A DNA stretch of 8,698 nucleotides. It comes from JAPUIN01 sp041580375. Its GTDB lineage: Bacteria; Acidobacteriota; Polarisedimenticolia; Gp22-AA2. How positions within the stretch are numbered: position 1 is the stretch's first letter; each line of letters starts with the position of its first letter. The DNA is taken from the NCBI GenBank assembly GCA_041580375.1, contig JBFGDZ010000147.1, forward strand, positions 1-8,698, written 5' to 3'. Both the position numbers and the translations under genes were made by a program. The notes below the pieces were generated by a model, which worked only from the letters and a program-made list of their open reading frames with translations, had not been told where the DNA came from and did no database searches. This document shows, piece after piece, positions 1 to 6,037 of the stretch.

Positions 1-493
1 CGCTGGCGGAGAGAAGCCCCAGGTCGCCCTCGGGGAAGGGGACGATGGCGCTGAGGTTGAGCCGGGCCGGAGCACTGAAGATGTTCATGCAGTTGGGGCC
101 GACGATGCGCATCCCGTGGGCGGCGGCGGCCTCCAGCATGTCGCGCTCCATGCGGCGGCCGTCGTCTCCGAGCTCCGAGAAACCGGCCGCGTAGACGATG
201 GCGAACGGGATCCCCCGCCGTGCCGCGTCCTCGACGGGCCCGAGGACCCGATCGGCCGGCCGCACGATGAGGGCGATGTCGACCGGGCCGTCGGCCTCGT
301 CGAGGGAGGGCAGGAAGCGCTGGCCGAGCAGGCTGCCGCCCTTCGGGTTGACGGCGTGGATGCGCCCGGCGTACCTCTCCTCGATGAGGGTCTTCAGGAG
401 GATGTAGCCGTACTTGCCCGGCGTCTCGGACGCGCCGATCACCGCGACGCCGCGCGGATCGAAGAGGCGGGCGAGGGGATGCTCCGCGGACAC
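1..493 (-). CDS. ADP-forming acyl-CoA synthetase, CoA-binding domain (5' part; 3' end outside window)
   Basis: The visible 164 residues are the N-terminal CoA-binding (Rossmann-type) domain of the NDP-forming acetyl-/acyl-CoA synthetase family, related to succinyl-CoA synthetase alpha. These enzymes interconvert an acyl-CoA and ADP plus Pi with the free acid, CoA and ATP. Visible signatures: LFDPRGVAVIGAS (residues 10-22, nucleotide/CoA loop), AVNPK (47-51), VDIALIVRPA (71-80) and GPNCMNIF (132-139). The catalytic histidine and the ATP-grasp part would lie beyond the window edge. The start is GTG at 493: the only codons between it and the preceding in-frame stop (504-502) are GCT GAC CGC, so no alternative upstream start exists. 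It begins 4 nt after the stop of the acyl-CoA dehydrogenase gene, so the two are almost certainly co-transcribed and perhaps translationally coupled. Substrate unknown. A protein-acetyltransferase fusion (Pat type) cannot be excluded without the missing C-terminus. Confidence 0.88.
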   Translation of the reverse strand, partial: MSAEHPLARLFDPRGVAVIGASETPGKYGYILLKTLIEERYAGRIHAVNPKGGSLLGQRFLPSLDEADGPVDIALIVRPADRVLGPVEDAARRGIPFAIVYAAGFSELGDDGRRMERDMLEAAAAHGMRIVGPNCMNIFSAPARLNLSAIVPFPEGDLGLLSAS

Positions 494-497
494 GCGG

Positions 498-1664
498 TCA
501 GCTCACGAGGCGGTCGAGGTCCCGCTTGATCACGCCGTTGAGGATGATGGTCCTCATGATCTCCGACGTCCCCTCCCAGATCCGGTCGACCCGCAGGTGC
601 CTGAAGTGCCGCTCGGCGGCGAAGTCGCTGCAGTAACCCCGGCCCCCGAAGATCTGCACGACGCGATCGGCGACGCGATTGGCCATCTCGGAGGCGTACA
701 GCTTCGCCATGGATGCCTTCGCGTGCAGCTCCTTCACGTCCGACCTGCCGGTGTCCTCCTCCCAGGCGATCTTGTAGGTCATCATCCGAGCGGCGAACAG
801 CTCGGTCGCCGAGTCGGCCAGCATCCAGCCGATCCCCTGGTGCTCGTACAGCTTCCTGCCGAACGCCTCGCGGCCGATCGCCCACGCCTTCGCCTCCTCC
901 AGCAGGCGCTGCGCGGCCCCCAGGCAGCGGGCGGCGATGTGCAGCCGTTCCTCGCGGAACCAGGCCCTGGTGACCTCGTTGGCCTGCCCGACGCCTCCCA
1001 GGATCTGAGAGGCCGGGACGCGGCAGTTCTCGAACACGATCTCCGGATGCTGATCCTCGGTCCGGGCCATGAACTTCGGCACCCGCTTGATCCGCATGCC
1101 CGGCGTCCCGCGATCGACGAGGAAGAGCGTCTCCGACCCCGGGCCCGTGACGGCGTGCACGATGATCGTCGGGCAGCGGTTCGCGCCCGTCACGAACCAC
1201 TTCTCGCCGTTGATCACCCAGTCGTCGCCCGATCGCTCAGCCCTCGTCCTGAGGTTTGACGTGTCCGACCCGGCGTCCGGCTCGGTGATCGCGTAGGCCG
1301 CGCCCGCGTCGACCTCGCCGCGGACGCACGGTTCGAGATACTTCTTCCGCTGCGCGGCGTCGCAGCGGACGAGCGCGTTGTAAGGGCCGCCGACATACGC
1401 CCAGAGATCGTTCGTCGCCCGCCCCGCCTGCTCCTGGACGATGACCTGCTCCATCACGGTCGACCCGAGACCCCCCATCTCCTTCGGGACGTTCATCGGC
1501 CACAGCCCGTCCGCGATGGATCGCTTCATGAGCCGCCGGCTGGTCGCGGGCTCCAGGGCCTCGTTTTCCTCCACCTCCATCTCGAGCGGGATCAGGTCCT
1601 CGTCGGTGAACGCGCGAGCGCGCTCCTGCAGCGCCTTCAATGCGGGTGTCAGCTCGAAGTCCAT
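498..1664 (-). CDS. Acyl-CoA dehydrogenase (FAD-dependent)
   Basis: A 388-residue soluble flavoprotein of the acyl-CoA dehydrogenase family, normal length, expected to introduce an alpha,beta double bond into an acyl-CoA and pass electrons to ETF. The N-terminal helical domain is roughly residues 1-120. The middle beta domain carries AYAITEPDAGSD (123-134) and WFVTGA (156-161), both FAD/substrate-binding signatures. The C-terminal helical domain has REAFGR (265-270), QIFGGRGY (337-344) and RIWEGTSEIMR (361-371). Glu364 sits at the catalytic-base position of the short/medium-chain type, so the enzyme looks active. This differs from the carnitine-pathway protein CaiA, which as I recall has no Glu there. 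Start ATG at 1664 is preceded by GGAGG (1675-1679) 10 nt away. It lies 33 nt after the MttB-like gene and 4 nt before the acyl-CoA synthetase gene, in one operon. The natural acyl chain cannot be told from the sequence. Confidence 0.95.
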   Translation of the reverse strand: MDFELTPALKALQERARAFTDEDLIPLEMEVEENEALEPATSRRLMKRSIADGLWPMNVPKEMGGLGSTVMEQVIVQEQAGRATNDLWAYVGGPYNALVRCDAAQRKKYLEPCVRGEVDAGAAYAITEPDAGSDTSNLRTRAERSGDDWVINGEKWFVTGANRCPTIIVHAVTGPGSETLFLVDRGTPGMRIKRVPKFMARTEDQHPEIVFENCRVPASQILGGVGQANEVTRAWFREERLHIAARCLGAAQRLLEEAKAWAIGREAFGRKLYEHQGIGWMLADSATELFAARMMTYKIAWEEDTGRSDVKELHAKASMAKLYASEMANRVADRVVQIFGGRGYCSDFAAERHFRHLRVDRIWEGTSEIMRTIILNGVIKRDLDRLVS

Positions 1665-1697
1665 GATGGCGGCGCCTCCAATCGGTGCGCGGATCCC

Positions 1698-3188
1698 TCA
1701 GCCGCGCCAGGGGTGGCGGAAGACCCCCTCGATGCGTGGGTCGTCGGGCGCGAACTCCGTGCGCTTCGCGAGGATTTTGCGGATCTCCTTCTGCACCTCG
1801 GGCGGCAGGGGCTCGACCTCGTGCTTGTCCAGCAGCTCCTTCATGCGATCGCGCGCGAGGGCCACCTCGTCTTTCCCCCGCCGCTTCCAGTCGCCGTAGG
1901 TGCCGCGGAAGGAGATGCGCGGCCAGTAGGCCTTGTCCGACTTGATGTACTTCATCGTGGCGGGCTCGGCGAGGTGATGGTTGGGCGAATGGCCGACGCG
2001 GTGGATCGAGTCGGTCATGAGCGTCTCGGGCGTGACCTCGATCCCCTTGCGGACGTACGTGAGCAGGTTGCAGATCTCCTCGTCGATCACCATCTGAGGG
2101 AACGACAGCGTGTTGCCGTCGTTCAGGATGCCGATGCCCACGAGAAGATCGCAGCCGGACAGCGCGCCCGACATGCCGGTCCCCATGTTCTCGTACGCCG
2201 CCTGGATGCCGGGGATCTTGGCGTCGGAGCAGATGCCGCCCGCCATGTACGGCACCTCGTAGAAATCGGTCATCTGCTTGAACGCCAGGTTGAGCACCAT
2301 CCCCTCGGGCGAGGCGGTGCTGGCGAGGCTGGTCTTCATGTCGAGCGTCTCCGGCCCGGCCGGGTAGATCATCGGCAGGCCGGGCTGGACCAGCTGGTAC
2401 AGGACGACCCCGCTGAGAAACTCGACGTTCGTGACGAGAAGCGTCCCGGCGACCGTGATCGGGCAGGTGGCGCCCTGCAGCGGCATGGGCCAGAACACGA
2501 TCGGCACCCACTCCTTCGCCAGCGCGATGCACGACTCGGTCATCGCCTCGTCGTGCTTGAGGGGGGAGACGGGGCAGGTGACCATCGAGTAGATCGGCCG
2601 GTCGCGCTGCTTGCGGCGATCGCCGTAGACGGCATCGAGCATCTCCAGGAGAAATGGAACGTCCTCCGGGTCCTGAACGCCGCCGACCATCTGGAAGTGC
2701 TTCGGGGACCACATGAACGACGCCGCCATCTCGAACAGCGCCCGCTTGTCGGTCGACGCGTCGGTCGGGAAGACGGTGGACCACATGATCTTGATCGGCT
2801 CCAGGGCGTCGGCCAGGAGCGTGCTGAGGGTCAGGTCGGCCAGCGTCGAGCGACGGTGCTCGCCGGTCTTCTCGTCGATTGTGAACGACGCCTGCCCGTC
2901 GGTCATGTGGTGCATCTGCTCGCCGTCGATGACGGCGTCGTTCTTTCCGTCGCGCGACGCGAGCGTGAAGCGGCGCGGCGCCGTCCTGATGCATTTCTCC
3001 ACCAGGTCGGGCTTGATCCAGGCGACGCCGGATTCCCGATCCACTTTCTGACCGGCGGCCTCGAGGATGTCCAGGGCGGTCTTGCTCTCGTACAGGACCC
3101 CCGTCTTCTCGAGGATCTCCAGGGAGGCGTCGTGGATCATCTTGACCTCCCGGTCGGTCAGCATGGTAAACCTGGGCGGGAAATACAT
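1698..3188 (-). CDS. MttB-family (non-pyrrolysine) trimethylamine/betaine:corrinoid methyltransferase
   Basis: A 496-residue protein of the trimethylamine methyltransferase (MttB) superfamily, a TIM-barrel enzyme that moves a methyl group from a methylated amine to a cobalamin-binding corrinoid protein. Recognisable segments, numbered from the ATG: LTDREVKMIHDASLEILEKTG near the N-terminus (10-30), TCPITVAGT (241-249), VVLYQLVQPGLPMIYPAG (261-278), SDAKIPGIQAAYE (321-333), DGNTLSFPQMVIDEEI (357-372) and a C-terminal stretch around GHSPNHHLAEP (399-409). The frame contains no in-frame amber codon and ends in TGA, so it is not a pyrrolysine enzyme; known non-pyrrolysine relatives act on glycine betaine, proline betaine, carnitine or gamma-butyrobetaine. 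I chose ATG 3188 over GTG 3194 because GAGGGG (3198-3203) is 9 nt from the ATG but only 3 nt from the GTG. First gene of the operon with the dehydrogenase and acyl-CoA synthetase. The corrinoid partner is not in the window. Substrate unknown. Confidence 0.93.
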   Translation of the reverse strand: MYFPPRFTMLTDREVKMIHDASLEILEKTGVLYESKTALDILEAAGQKVDRESGVAWIKPDLVEKCIRTAPRRFTLASRDGKNDAVIDGEQMHHMTDGQASFTIDEKTGEHRRSTLADLTLSTLLADALEPIKIMWSTVFPTDASTDKRALFEMAASFMWSPKHFQMVGGVQDPEDVPFLLEMLDAVYGDRRKQRDRPIYSMVTCPVSPLKHDEAMTESCIALAKEWVPIVFWPMPLQGATCPITVAGTLLVTNVEFLSGVVLYQLVQPGLPMIYPAGPETLDMKTSLASTASPEGMVLNLAFKQMTDFYEVPYMAGGICSDAKIPGIQAAYENMGTGMSGALSGCDLLVGIGILNDGNTLSFPQMVIDEEICNLLTYVRKGIEVTPETLMTDSIHRVGHSPNHHLAEPATMKYIKSDKAYWPRISFRGTYGDWKRRGKDEVALARDRMKELLDKHEVEPLPPEVQKEIRKILAKRTEFAPDDPRIEGVFRHPWRG

Positions 3189-3197
3189 CGGCACTCT

Positions 3198-3203
3198 CCC
3201 CTC
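3198..3203 (-). promoter_or_regulatory. Ribosome binding site that decides the MttB-like start
   Basis: GAGGGG on the minus strand lies 9 nt before ATG 3188 and 3 nt before the in-frame GTG 3194. The spacing favours the ATG, giving 496 rather than 498 residues. Confidence 0.65.
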
Positions 3204-3229
3204 GATTGAAAAACCAACGTGTTATGACG

Positions 3230-3259
3230 ATCTGACCACGACGGCGCTCCGGGGGTCAA
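3230..3259 (-). promoter_or_regulatory. Candidate sigma70-type promoter for the MttB-like operon
   Basis: On the minus strand a -35-like TTGACC (3254-3259, five of six consensus positions) is separated by 18 bp (3236-3253) from TCAGAT (3230-3235, three of six at -10). Transcription would start near 3223, giving a leader of about 35 nt. The element sits in the only clearly A+T-rich stretch of the window, directly upstream of the operon's first gene. The -10 is weak, so an activator or a different sigma factor is possible. Confidence 0.35.
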
Positions 3260-3288
3260 TCGTTTTTTACCATTTTCTTCGTTGATTT

Positions 3289-3332
3289 GATGCTGTAATG
3301 GAATATCGGCGCGCGACCCGATGCTGTTACGG
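3289..3332. repeat. Near-perfect direct repeat of a 13-mer in the divergent control region
   Basis: GATGCTGTAATGG (3289-3301) recurs as GATGCTGTTACGG (3320-3332), matching at 11 of 13 positions with the starts 31 bp apart, close to three helical turns. Such spacing suits a pair of operator half-sites for a dimeric regulator acting on one or both divergent units. The assignment is inference, and two short copies could be chance. Confidence 0.3.
3291..3299 (+). promoter_or_regulatory. Candidate extended -10 promoter for the rightward genes
   Basis: TGCTGTAAT on the plus strand matches an extended -10 (TGn followed by TGTAAT, five of six to consensus). No good -35 is visible 16-18 bp upstream, which is tolerable for extended -10 promoters. 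It would start transcription near 3306 toward the small gene and the flavoprotein gene. It overlaps the first copy of a near-repeated 13-mer. Confidence 0.25.
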
Positions 3333-3432
3333 CCTGACATGCCGCGCCCCGCAACATCGATGCGCGGGACGGTCCACGATTCGTTCCCCGCGCCGCGACG
3401 GCGCTTGATCGGTCCCCGCGCGGGCACATAAG

Positions 3433-3512
3433 ATGGCGTCCGGTCCGCGCGCAGGATCGCTCGCGGACGCGCTCCGCCTCCAGGCGGACCTCTTCAGTCC
3501 GGGTCGTGCGCG
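3433..3512 (+). other. Possible 5' coding segment of the small gene, out of frame by one base
   Basis: From ATG 3433 an open frame begins MASGPRAGSLADALRLQADLF and has G or C at nearly every third position up to about 3495, which is how the real genes here behave. After that its translation (CSRGCPPARATRSTARSR) looks non-coding, while the frame starting at ATG 3513 looks coding. The two frames differ as if one base were missing between about 3495 and 3513. Joined, they would give a protein of roughly 125 residues. No Shine-Dalgarno sequence is visible before either start, and no slippery heptamer is seen that would suggest programmed frameshifting. Confidence 0.35.
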
Positions 3513-3812
3513 ATGCTCGAGAGGCTGTCCCCCCGCGAGAGCGACGAGATCGACCGCGAGATCGCGCGCGGGGCCGCCTGGGCGCGCGTCATCCGTTTCG
3601 CCTTCGACGAGGGAGACGGGCGGCTCCGCCTCGGTCTCGAGCGCGCGCGGGGCGAGGACGCCATCGCGCGGCTCGCGGGCATCCCGGCTCGCGACGTGAG
3701 GGATGCGTGCGAGCGGGCGGGGCGATGGTGCCAGGAGCACGGGCTGCATCTCATGGGGTTTCCGGGCGAGGCGCCCGCGGGGGCGTGGCTCTACCTGATG
3801 GCGGTCGGCTGA
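3513..3812 (+). CDS. Small uncharacterised protein, 99 aa
   Basis: I do not recognise this family. The frame is strongly biased to G/C at third positions throughout, which supports coding. The predicted protein is soluble and highly charged in its first half: a helix-like start (LSPRESDEIDREIARG), a short beta-like stretch (WARVIRFAF then GRLRLGLERARG), and a helical middle (EDAIARLAGIPARDVRDACERAG, rich in Ala/Arg, about 49-71). The end is more hydrophobic (PAGAWLYLMAVG). There is no signal peptide, no confident membrane segment and no cysteine cluster (single Cys at 68 and 74). No ribosome binding site precedes ATG 3513, and coding-like sequence continues upstream in another frame, so the true gene may be longer. 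It lies 67 nt before the PYROXD2-like gene, same strand, and may share its transcript. Confidence 0.6.
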   Translation: MLERLSPRESDEIDREIARGAAWARVIRFAFDEGDGRLRLGLERARGEDAIARLAGIPARDVRDACERAGRWCQEHGLHLMGFPGEAPAGAWLYLMAVG

Positions 3813-3879
3813 GGCCGCAAGCACTGGCTGATCCGCCACGATCCGGCAGGTTGCCGATCGATCGACGAGGGAGACTGAG

Positions 3880-5475
3880 ATGGCCGCCAGCCGCGACGTC
3901 GTGATCATCGGGGCGGGTCACAACGGACTCGTCACGGCCAATCTGCTCGCCGAGGCGGGCCATCGCGTCACCGTCGTCGAGGCGCGGCACATCGTCGGCG
4001 GCGCCTGCGTCACCGAGGAGCTGTTCCCCGGGTACCGGGTCTCTTCGACGTCGTACGTGAGCACGCTCCTCCTGCCGGACATCGTCAGCCGCTTCGAACT
4101 CCCCCGCCACGGCTACCGGGTCATCCGGCAGGAGCCCGCCTTTTTCGTGCCGCTCCCGGACGGGAGAGCGATGACGCTGTATGGGGACGATCGCGATCTC
4201 GACGAGATCGCGAAGTTCTCCAGGAAAGACGCCGCGGTCTATCCTAAGTTCCACGCCATGCTCGAGCGGGTCGGCGCGTTCCTCCGTCCGTTGATCCTCC
4301 GCCCTCCCCCGCGCGTCGACGCGCGCTCCCCGCGGGATCTCTGGTCGCTCATCGGGACGGCCCGCGCCGCGCGCCGCCTCTCCGCGTCCGATTTGAGGTC
4401 GCTCGTGGCCCTCGCCACGCGCGGCATCGCGGAGTATCTCGAGGACTGGTTCGAATCCGAGGAGCTGATCGCGTTTCTCTCGTCCCAGGGGATCATCGGC
4501 GCGTACGGGGGGGCCAACAAGCCGGGGACCGCGTTCCTTCTTCTGCACGACGTGCTCGGCGGGGTCGACGGCACGGCGGGCGTGTGGGGAGTCGTCGTCG
4601 GAGGCATGGGCGGGATCACCGGCGCCCTGGCCGCCGCGGCGCGCGAGCGGGACGTGGAGGTGCGGATCAACGCCCCCGTCCGGTCGATCGAGCTTCACGA
4701 GGACGGCCGGGCCGCCGGCGTCCGGCTCGCGAACGGAGAGGTGCTGCGGGCCGACGTCGTCGCCAGCAACGCGACGCCGCGCCGGACGTTTCTGGAGCTG
4801 CTGCCCCGGGGCGCGCTTCCGGATCCGTTCCTCGATCAGATGCGCTCCTTCAAGGATCTGAGCGCGTCGCTGAAGGTCCACCTGTCGCTGTCCGAGCTGC
4901 CCGATTTCACCGCGATGCCGGGCACGGCCCCCGGCCCCCAGCACCGGGGGCTGATCAACTTCTGTCCCACCGTCGATTTCATCGAGAGGGCCTGGGAGGA
5001 TTGCCGGCGCGGCGAGTTCTCGCAGCGCCCCACGATCGAGGCGTGCATTCACTCGGTTCTGGATCCGTCCTGCGCCCCACCGGGCAAGCACATCATGTCC
5101 TGCTTCGTGCAGTACGGCCCGCGCCACCTCAAATCGGGCAACTGGGAAGCGATGAAGGGAACAGTCGCCGAGCGGGTCGTCGCCGAGATGACCCGCTACG
5201 CTCCGAACCTCCCGCGGGCGGTCATCGATCGCCACGTCTACACGCCGGAGGATCTCGAAAACGTATTCGGCCTGAGCGGCGGCAACATCTTTCACGGCGC
5301 GATGATCCCGGATCAGCTGTTCAGCTTCCGCCCGGCCGCCGGGTACGCCGACTACACGACCCCGATCCCCAACCTTTATATGTGCGGCTCGGGCACGCAT
5401 CCCGGCGGGGGCGTCTGGGGCGCCCCCGGCTGGAACGCCGGCCACCGCATTCTCCGGGACATCGGGCGGGCCTGA
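3880..5475 (+). CDS. PYROXD2-like FAD-dependent oxidoreductase (phytoene dehydrogenase-related, COG1233), copy A
   Basis: A 531-residue flavoprotein of the amine-oxidase/phytoene-desaturase fold. The N-terminal FAD-binding Rossmann motif is VVIIGAGHNGLV (7-18), with Glu34 at the end of the second strand to bind the adenosine ribose and HIVGGACVTEE (37-47) following. Further family signatures are TSYV (57-60), LPDGR (92-96), GGMGGIT (241-247) and SNATPRRTF (296-304). The C-terminal FAD-closing segment is GSGTHPGGGVWGAPGWNAG (503-521). Length and motifs match PYROXD2-type proteins, whose substrates are largely unknown; no signal peptide or membrane segment is evident. GAGGGAG (3867-3873) lies 6 nt from ATG 3880, giving a firm start. 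A paralogue lies on the opposite strand at 7040-8644. It could be called a phytoene desaturase by loose homology, but no other carotenoid gene is present and the HPGGGV ending fits PYROXD2 better. Reaction unknown. Confidence 0.9.
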   Translation: MAASRDVVIIGAGHNGLVTANLLAEAGHRVTVVEARHIVGGACVTEELFPGYRVSSTSYVSTLLLPDIVSRFELPRHGYRVIRQEPAFFVPLPDGRAMTLYGDDRDLDEIAKFSRKDAAVYPKFHAMLERVGAFLRPLILRPPPRVDARSPRDLWSLIGTARAARRLSASDLRSLVALATRGIAEYLEDWFESEELIAFLSSQGIIGAYGGANKPGTAFLLLHDVLGGVDGTAGVWGVVVGGMGGITGALAAAARERDVEVRINAPVRSIELHEDGRAAGVRLANGEVLRADVVASNATPRRTFLELLPRGALPDPFLDQMRSFKDLSASLKVHLSLSELPDFTAMPGTAPGPQHRGLINFCPTVDFIERAWEDCRRGEFSQRPTIEACIHSVLDPSCAPPGKHIMSCFVQYGPRHLKSGNWEAMKGTVAERVVAEMTRYAPNLPRAVIDRHVYTPEDLENVFGLSGGNIFHGAMIPDQLFSFRPAAGYADYTTPIPNLYMCGSGTHPGGGVWGAPGWNAGHRILRDIGRA

Positions 5476-5487
5476 ACCGCGCCCTCC

Positions 5488-5509
5488 TCCCGCCCGCCGG
5501 CGGGCGGGA
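5488..5509 (+). terminator. Perfect GC-rich hairpin after the flavoprotein gene
   Basis: TCCCGCCCGCC (5488-5498) is followed immediately by its exact reverse complement GGCGGGCGGGA (5499-5509), a 22-nt perfect palindrome starting 12 nt after the stop codon. The RNA would form a stem of about 9 bp with a small loop. There is no T-run after it (TGGCTTGCG), so it is not a classical intrinsic terminator. It may act as a weak terminator or 3' stabiliser. Confidence 0.5.
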
Positions 5510-5513
5510 TGGC

Positions 5514-5542
5514 TTGCGCCGGTGCGGCGGGGGACCTATTCC
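5514..5542 (+). promoter_or_regulatory. Weak candidate promoter for the small membrane protein gene
   Basis: TTGCGC (5514-5519) and TATTCC (5537-5542) are separated by 17 bp, with four and three matches to -35 and -10 consensus. They follow the hairpin and precede GTG 5609 by about 65 nt. The match is weak and could be chance in this G+C-rich context. Confidence 0.2.
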
Positions 5543-5595
5543 TTAGGGAGGGGGATCGGGTGGCCATTCTGGGGGCCGCACGCTCCCGCGGATGC

Positions 5596-5603
5596 AGGGA
5601 GGG
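5596..5603 (+). promoter_or_regulatory. Ribosome binding site supporting the GTG start at 5609
   Basis: AGGGAGGG ends 5 nt before GTG 5609. No comparable site precedes the upstream in-frame ATG at 5522, where the extra 29 codons look non-coding. This places the start at 5609. Confidence 0.6.
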
Positions 5604-5608
5604 ATGAC

Positions 5609-6028
5609 GTGACGGACCACGATCCCGGCGGCATCGGTCTCGAGAGAAGGATCGCGCTGCTGGAGAATGAGAACCGGTGGTTCCGGTTCGCGGGCGCGGC
5701 GGTGCTGTTGTTCGCGTCGGGAGTCGTGATCCTCGGTCAGGCGAACTCCAGGCCGGCCACGATCGAGGCGCGCGAGATCGTCCTCCGCGACGACGGAGGC
5801 AGAACGCGCGTCCGGCTGGCCGTGACGCCCGAGGGCCCCGTGCTCGGAACGGTCGACGGGCCCGAGCAGCCGCGCGCCGGCCTCGGGGCGTCCGCCGGGA
5901 GCGCGGGCGACCTGACGTTTTTCGACGGCACCGGGCGGGCCGGCGTGGGCCTCGGCGCCGGCGTCGGAACGGATCCCGGCATCCTCCTGCCGGGGGTCGA
6001 CGGGAACCCTCTCCTCGCGCGTCCCTGA
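5609..6028 (+). CDS. Small single-pass membrane protein with Gly/Asp-rich beta repeats, 139 aa
   Basis: No named family is recognised with confidence. From GTG 5609 the protein starts VTDHDPGGIGLERRIALLENENRW, a short charged helix that could form a small coiled coil. One hydrophobic segment follows (about 28-44, FAGAAVLLFASGVVILG). The remainder is a probably extracytoplasmic domain holding two loosely repeated strands: EIVLRDDGGRTRVRLAV, then after a GPVLGTVDG turn, LTFFDGTGRAGVGLGAG. This pattern of a beta strand, an Asp-x-x-Gly-Arg turn and a second strand resembles short beta-repeat proteins anchored by one N-terminal helix, seen as hypothetical proteins in many environmental bacteria; that comparison is from memory. 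It ends abruptly after only two units, so it may be a shortened member. It is convergent with the phosphoesterase gene, the stops being 9 nt apart. Function unknown. Confidence 0.7.
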   Translation: MTDHDPGGIGLERRIALLENENRWFRFAGAAVLLFASGVVILGQANSRPATIEAREIVLRDDGGRTRVRLAVTPEGPVLGTVDGPEQPRAGLGASAGSAGDLTFFDGTGRAGVGLGAGVGTDPGILLPGVDGNPLLARP

Positions 6029-6037
6029 TCCCGGCCG

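Noticed and set aside
1237..2994. A 585-codon minus-strand frame overlapping the MttB-like and dehydrogenase genes
   Set aside because: It is a frame-shifted reading of two well-supported genes; Arg/Gly/Pro-rich and without motifs.
1698..3188. A pyrrolysine-containing trimethylamine methyltransferase
   Set aside because: There is no in-frame TAG and the gene terminates with TGA at full length.
1713..3209. A 498-codon plus-strand open frame opposite the MttB-like gene
   Set aside because: Low-complexity His/Arg/Asp/Leu-rich translation with no motif; the opposite strand encodes a full-length MttB-family protein.
3880..5475. Phytoene desaturase (crtI) and a carotenoid cluster
   Set aside because: The fold is related, but the HPGGGV ending and overall signatures fit the PYROXD2 group, and no phytoene synthase, cyclase or other carotenoid gene is present.
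5522..5608. N-terminal extension of the small membrane protein starting at ATG 5522
   Set aside because: There is no ribosome binding site before it, and the 29 extra residues (rich in Gly, Pro, Trp) look non-coding; GTG 5609 has a good site 5 nt upstream.
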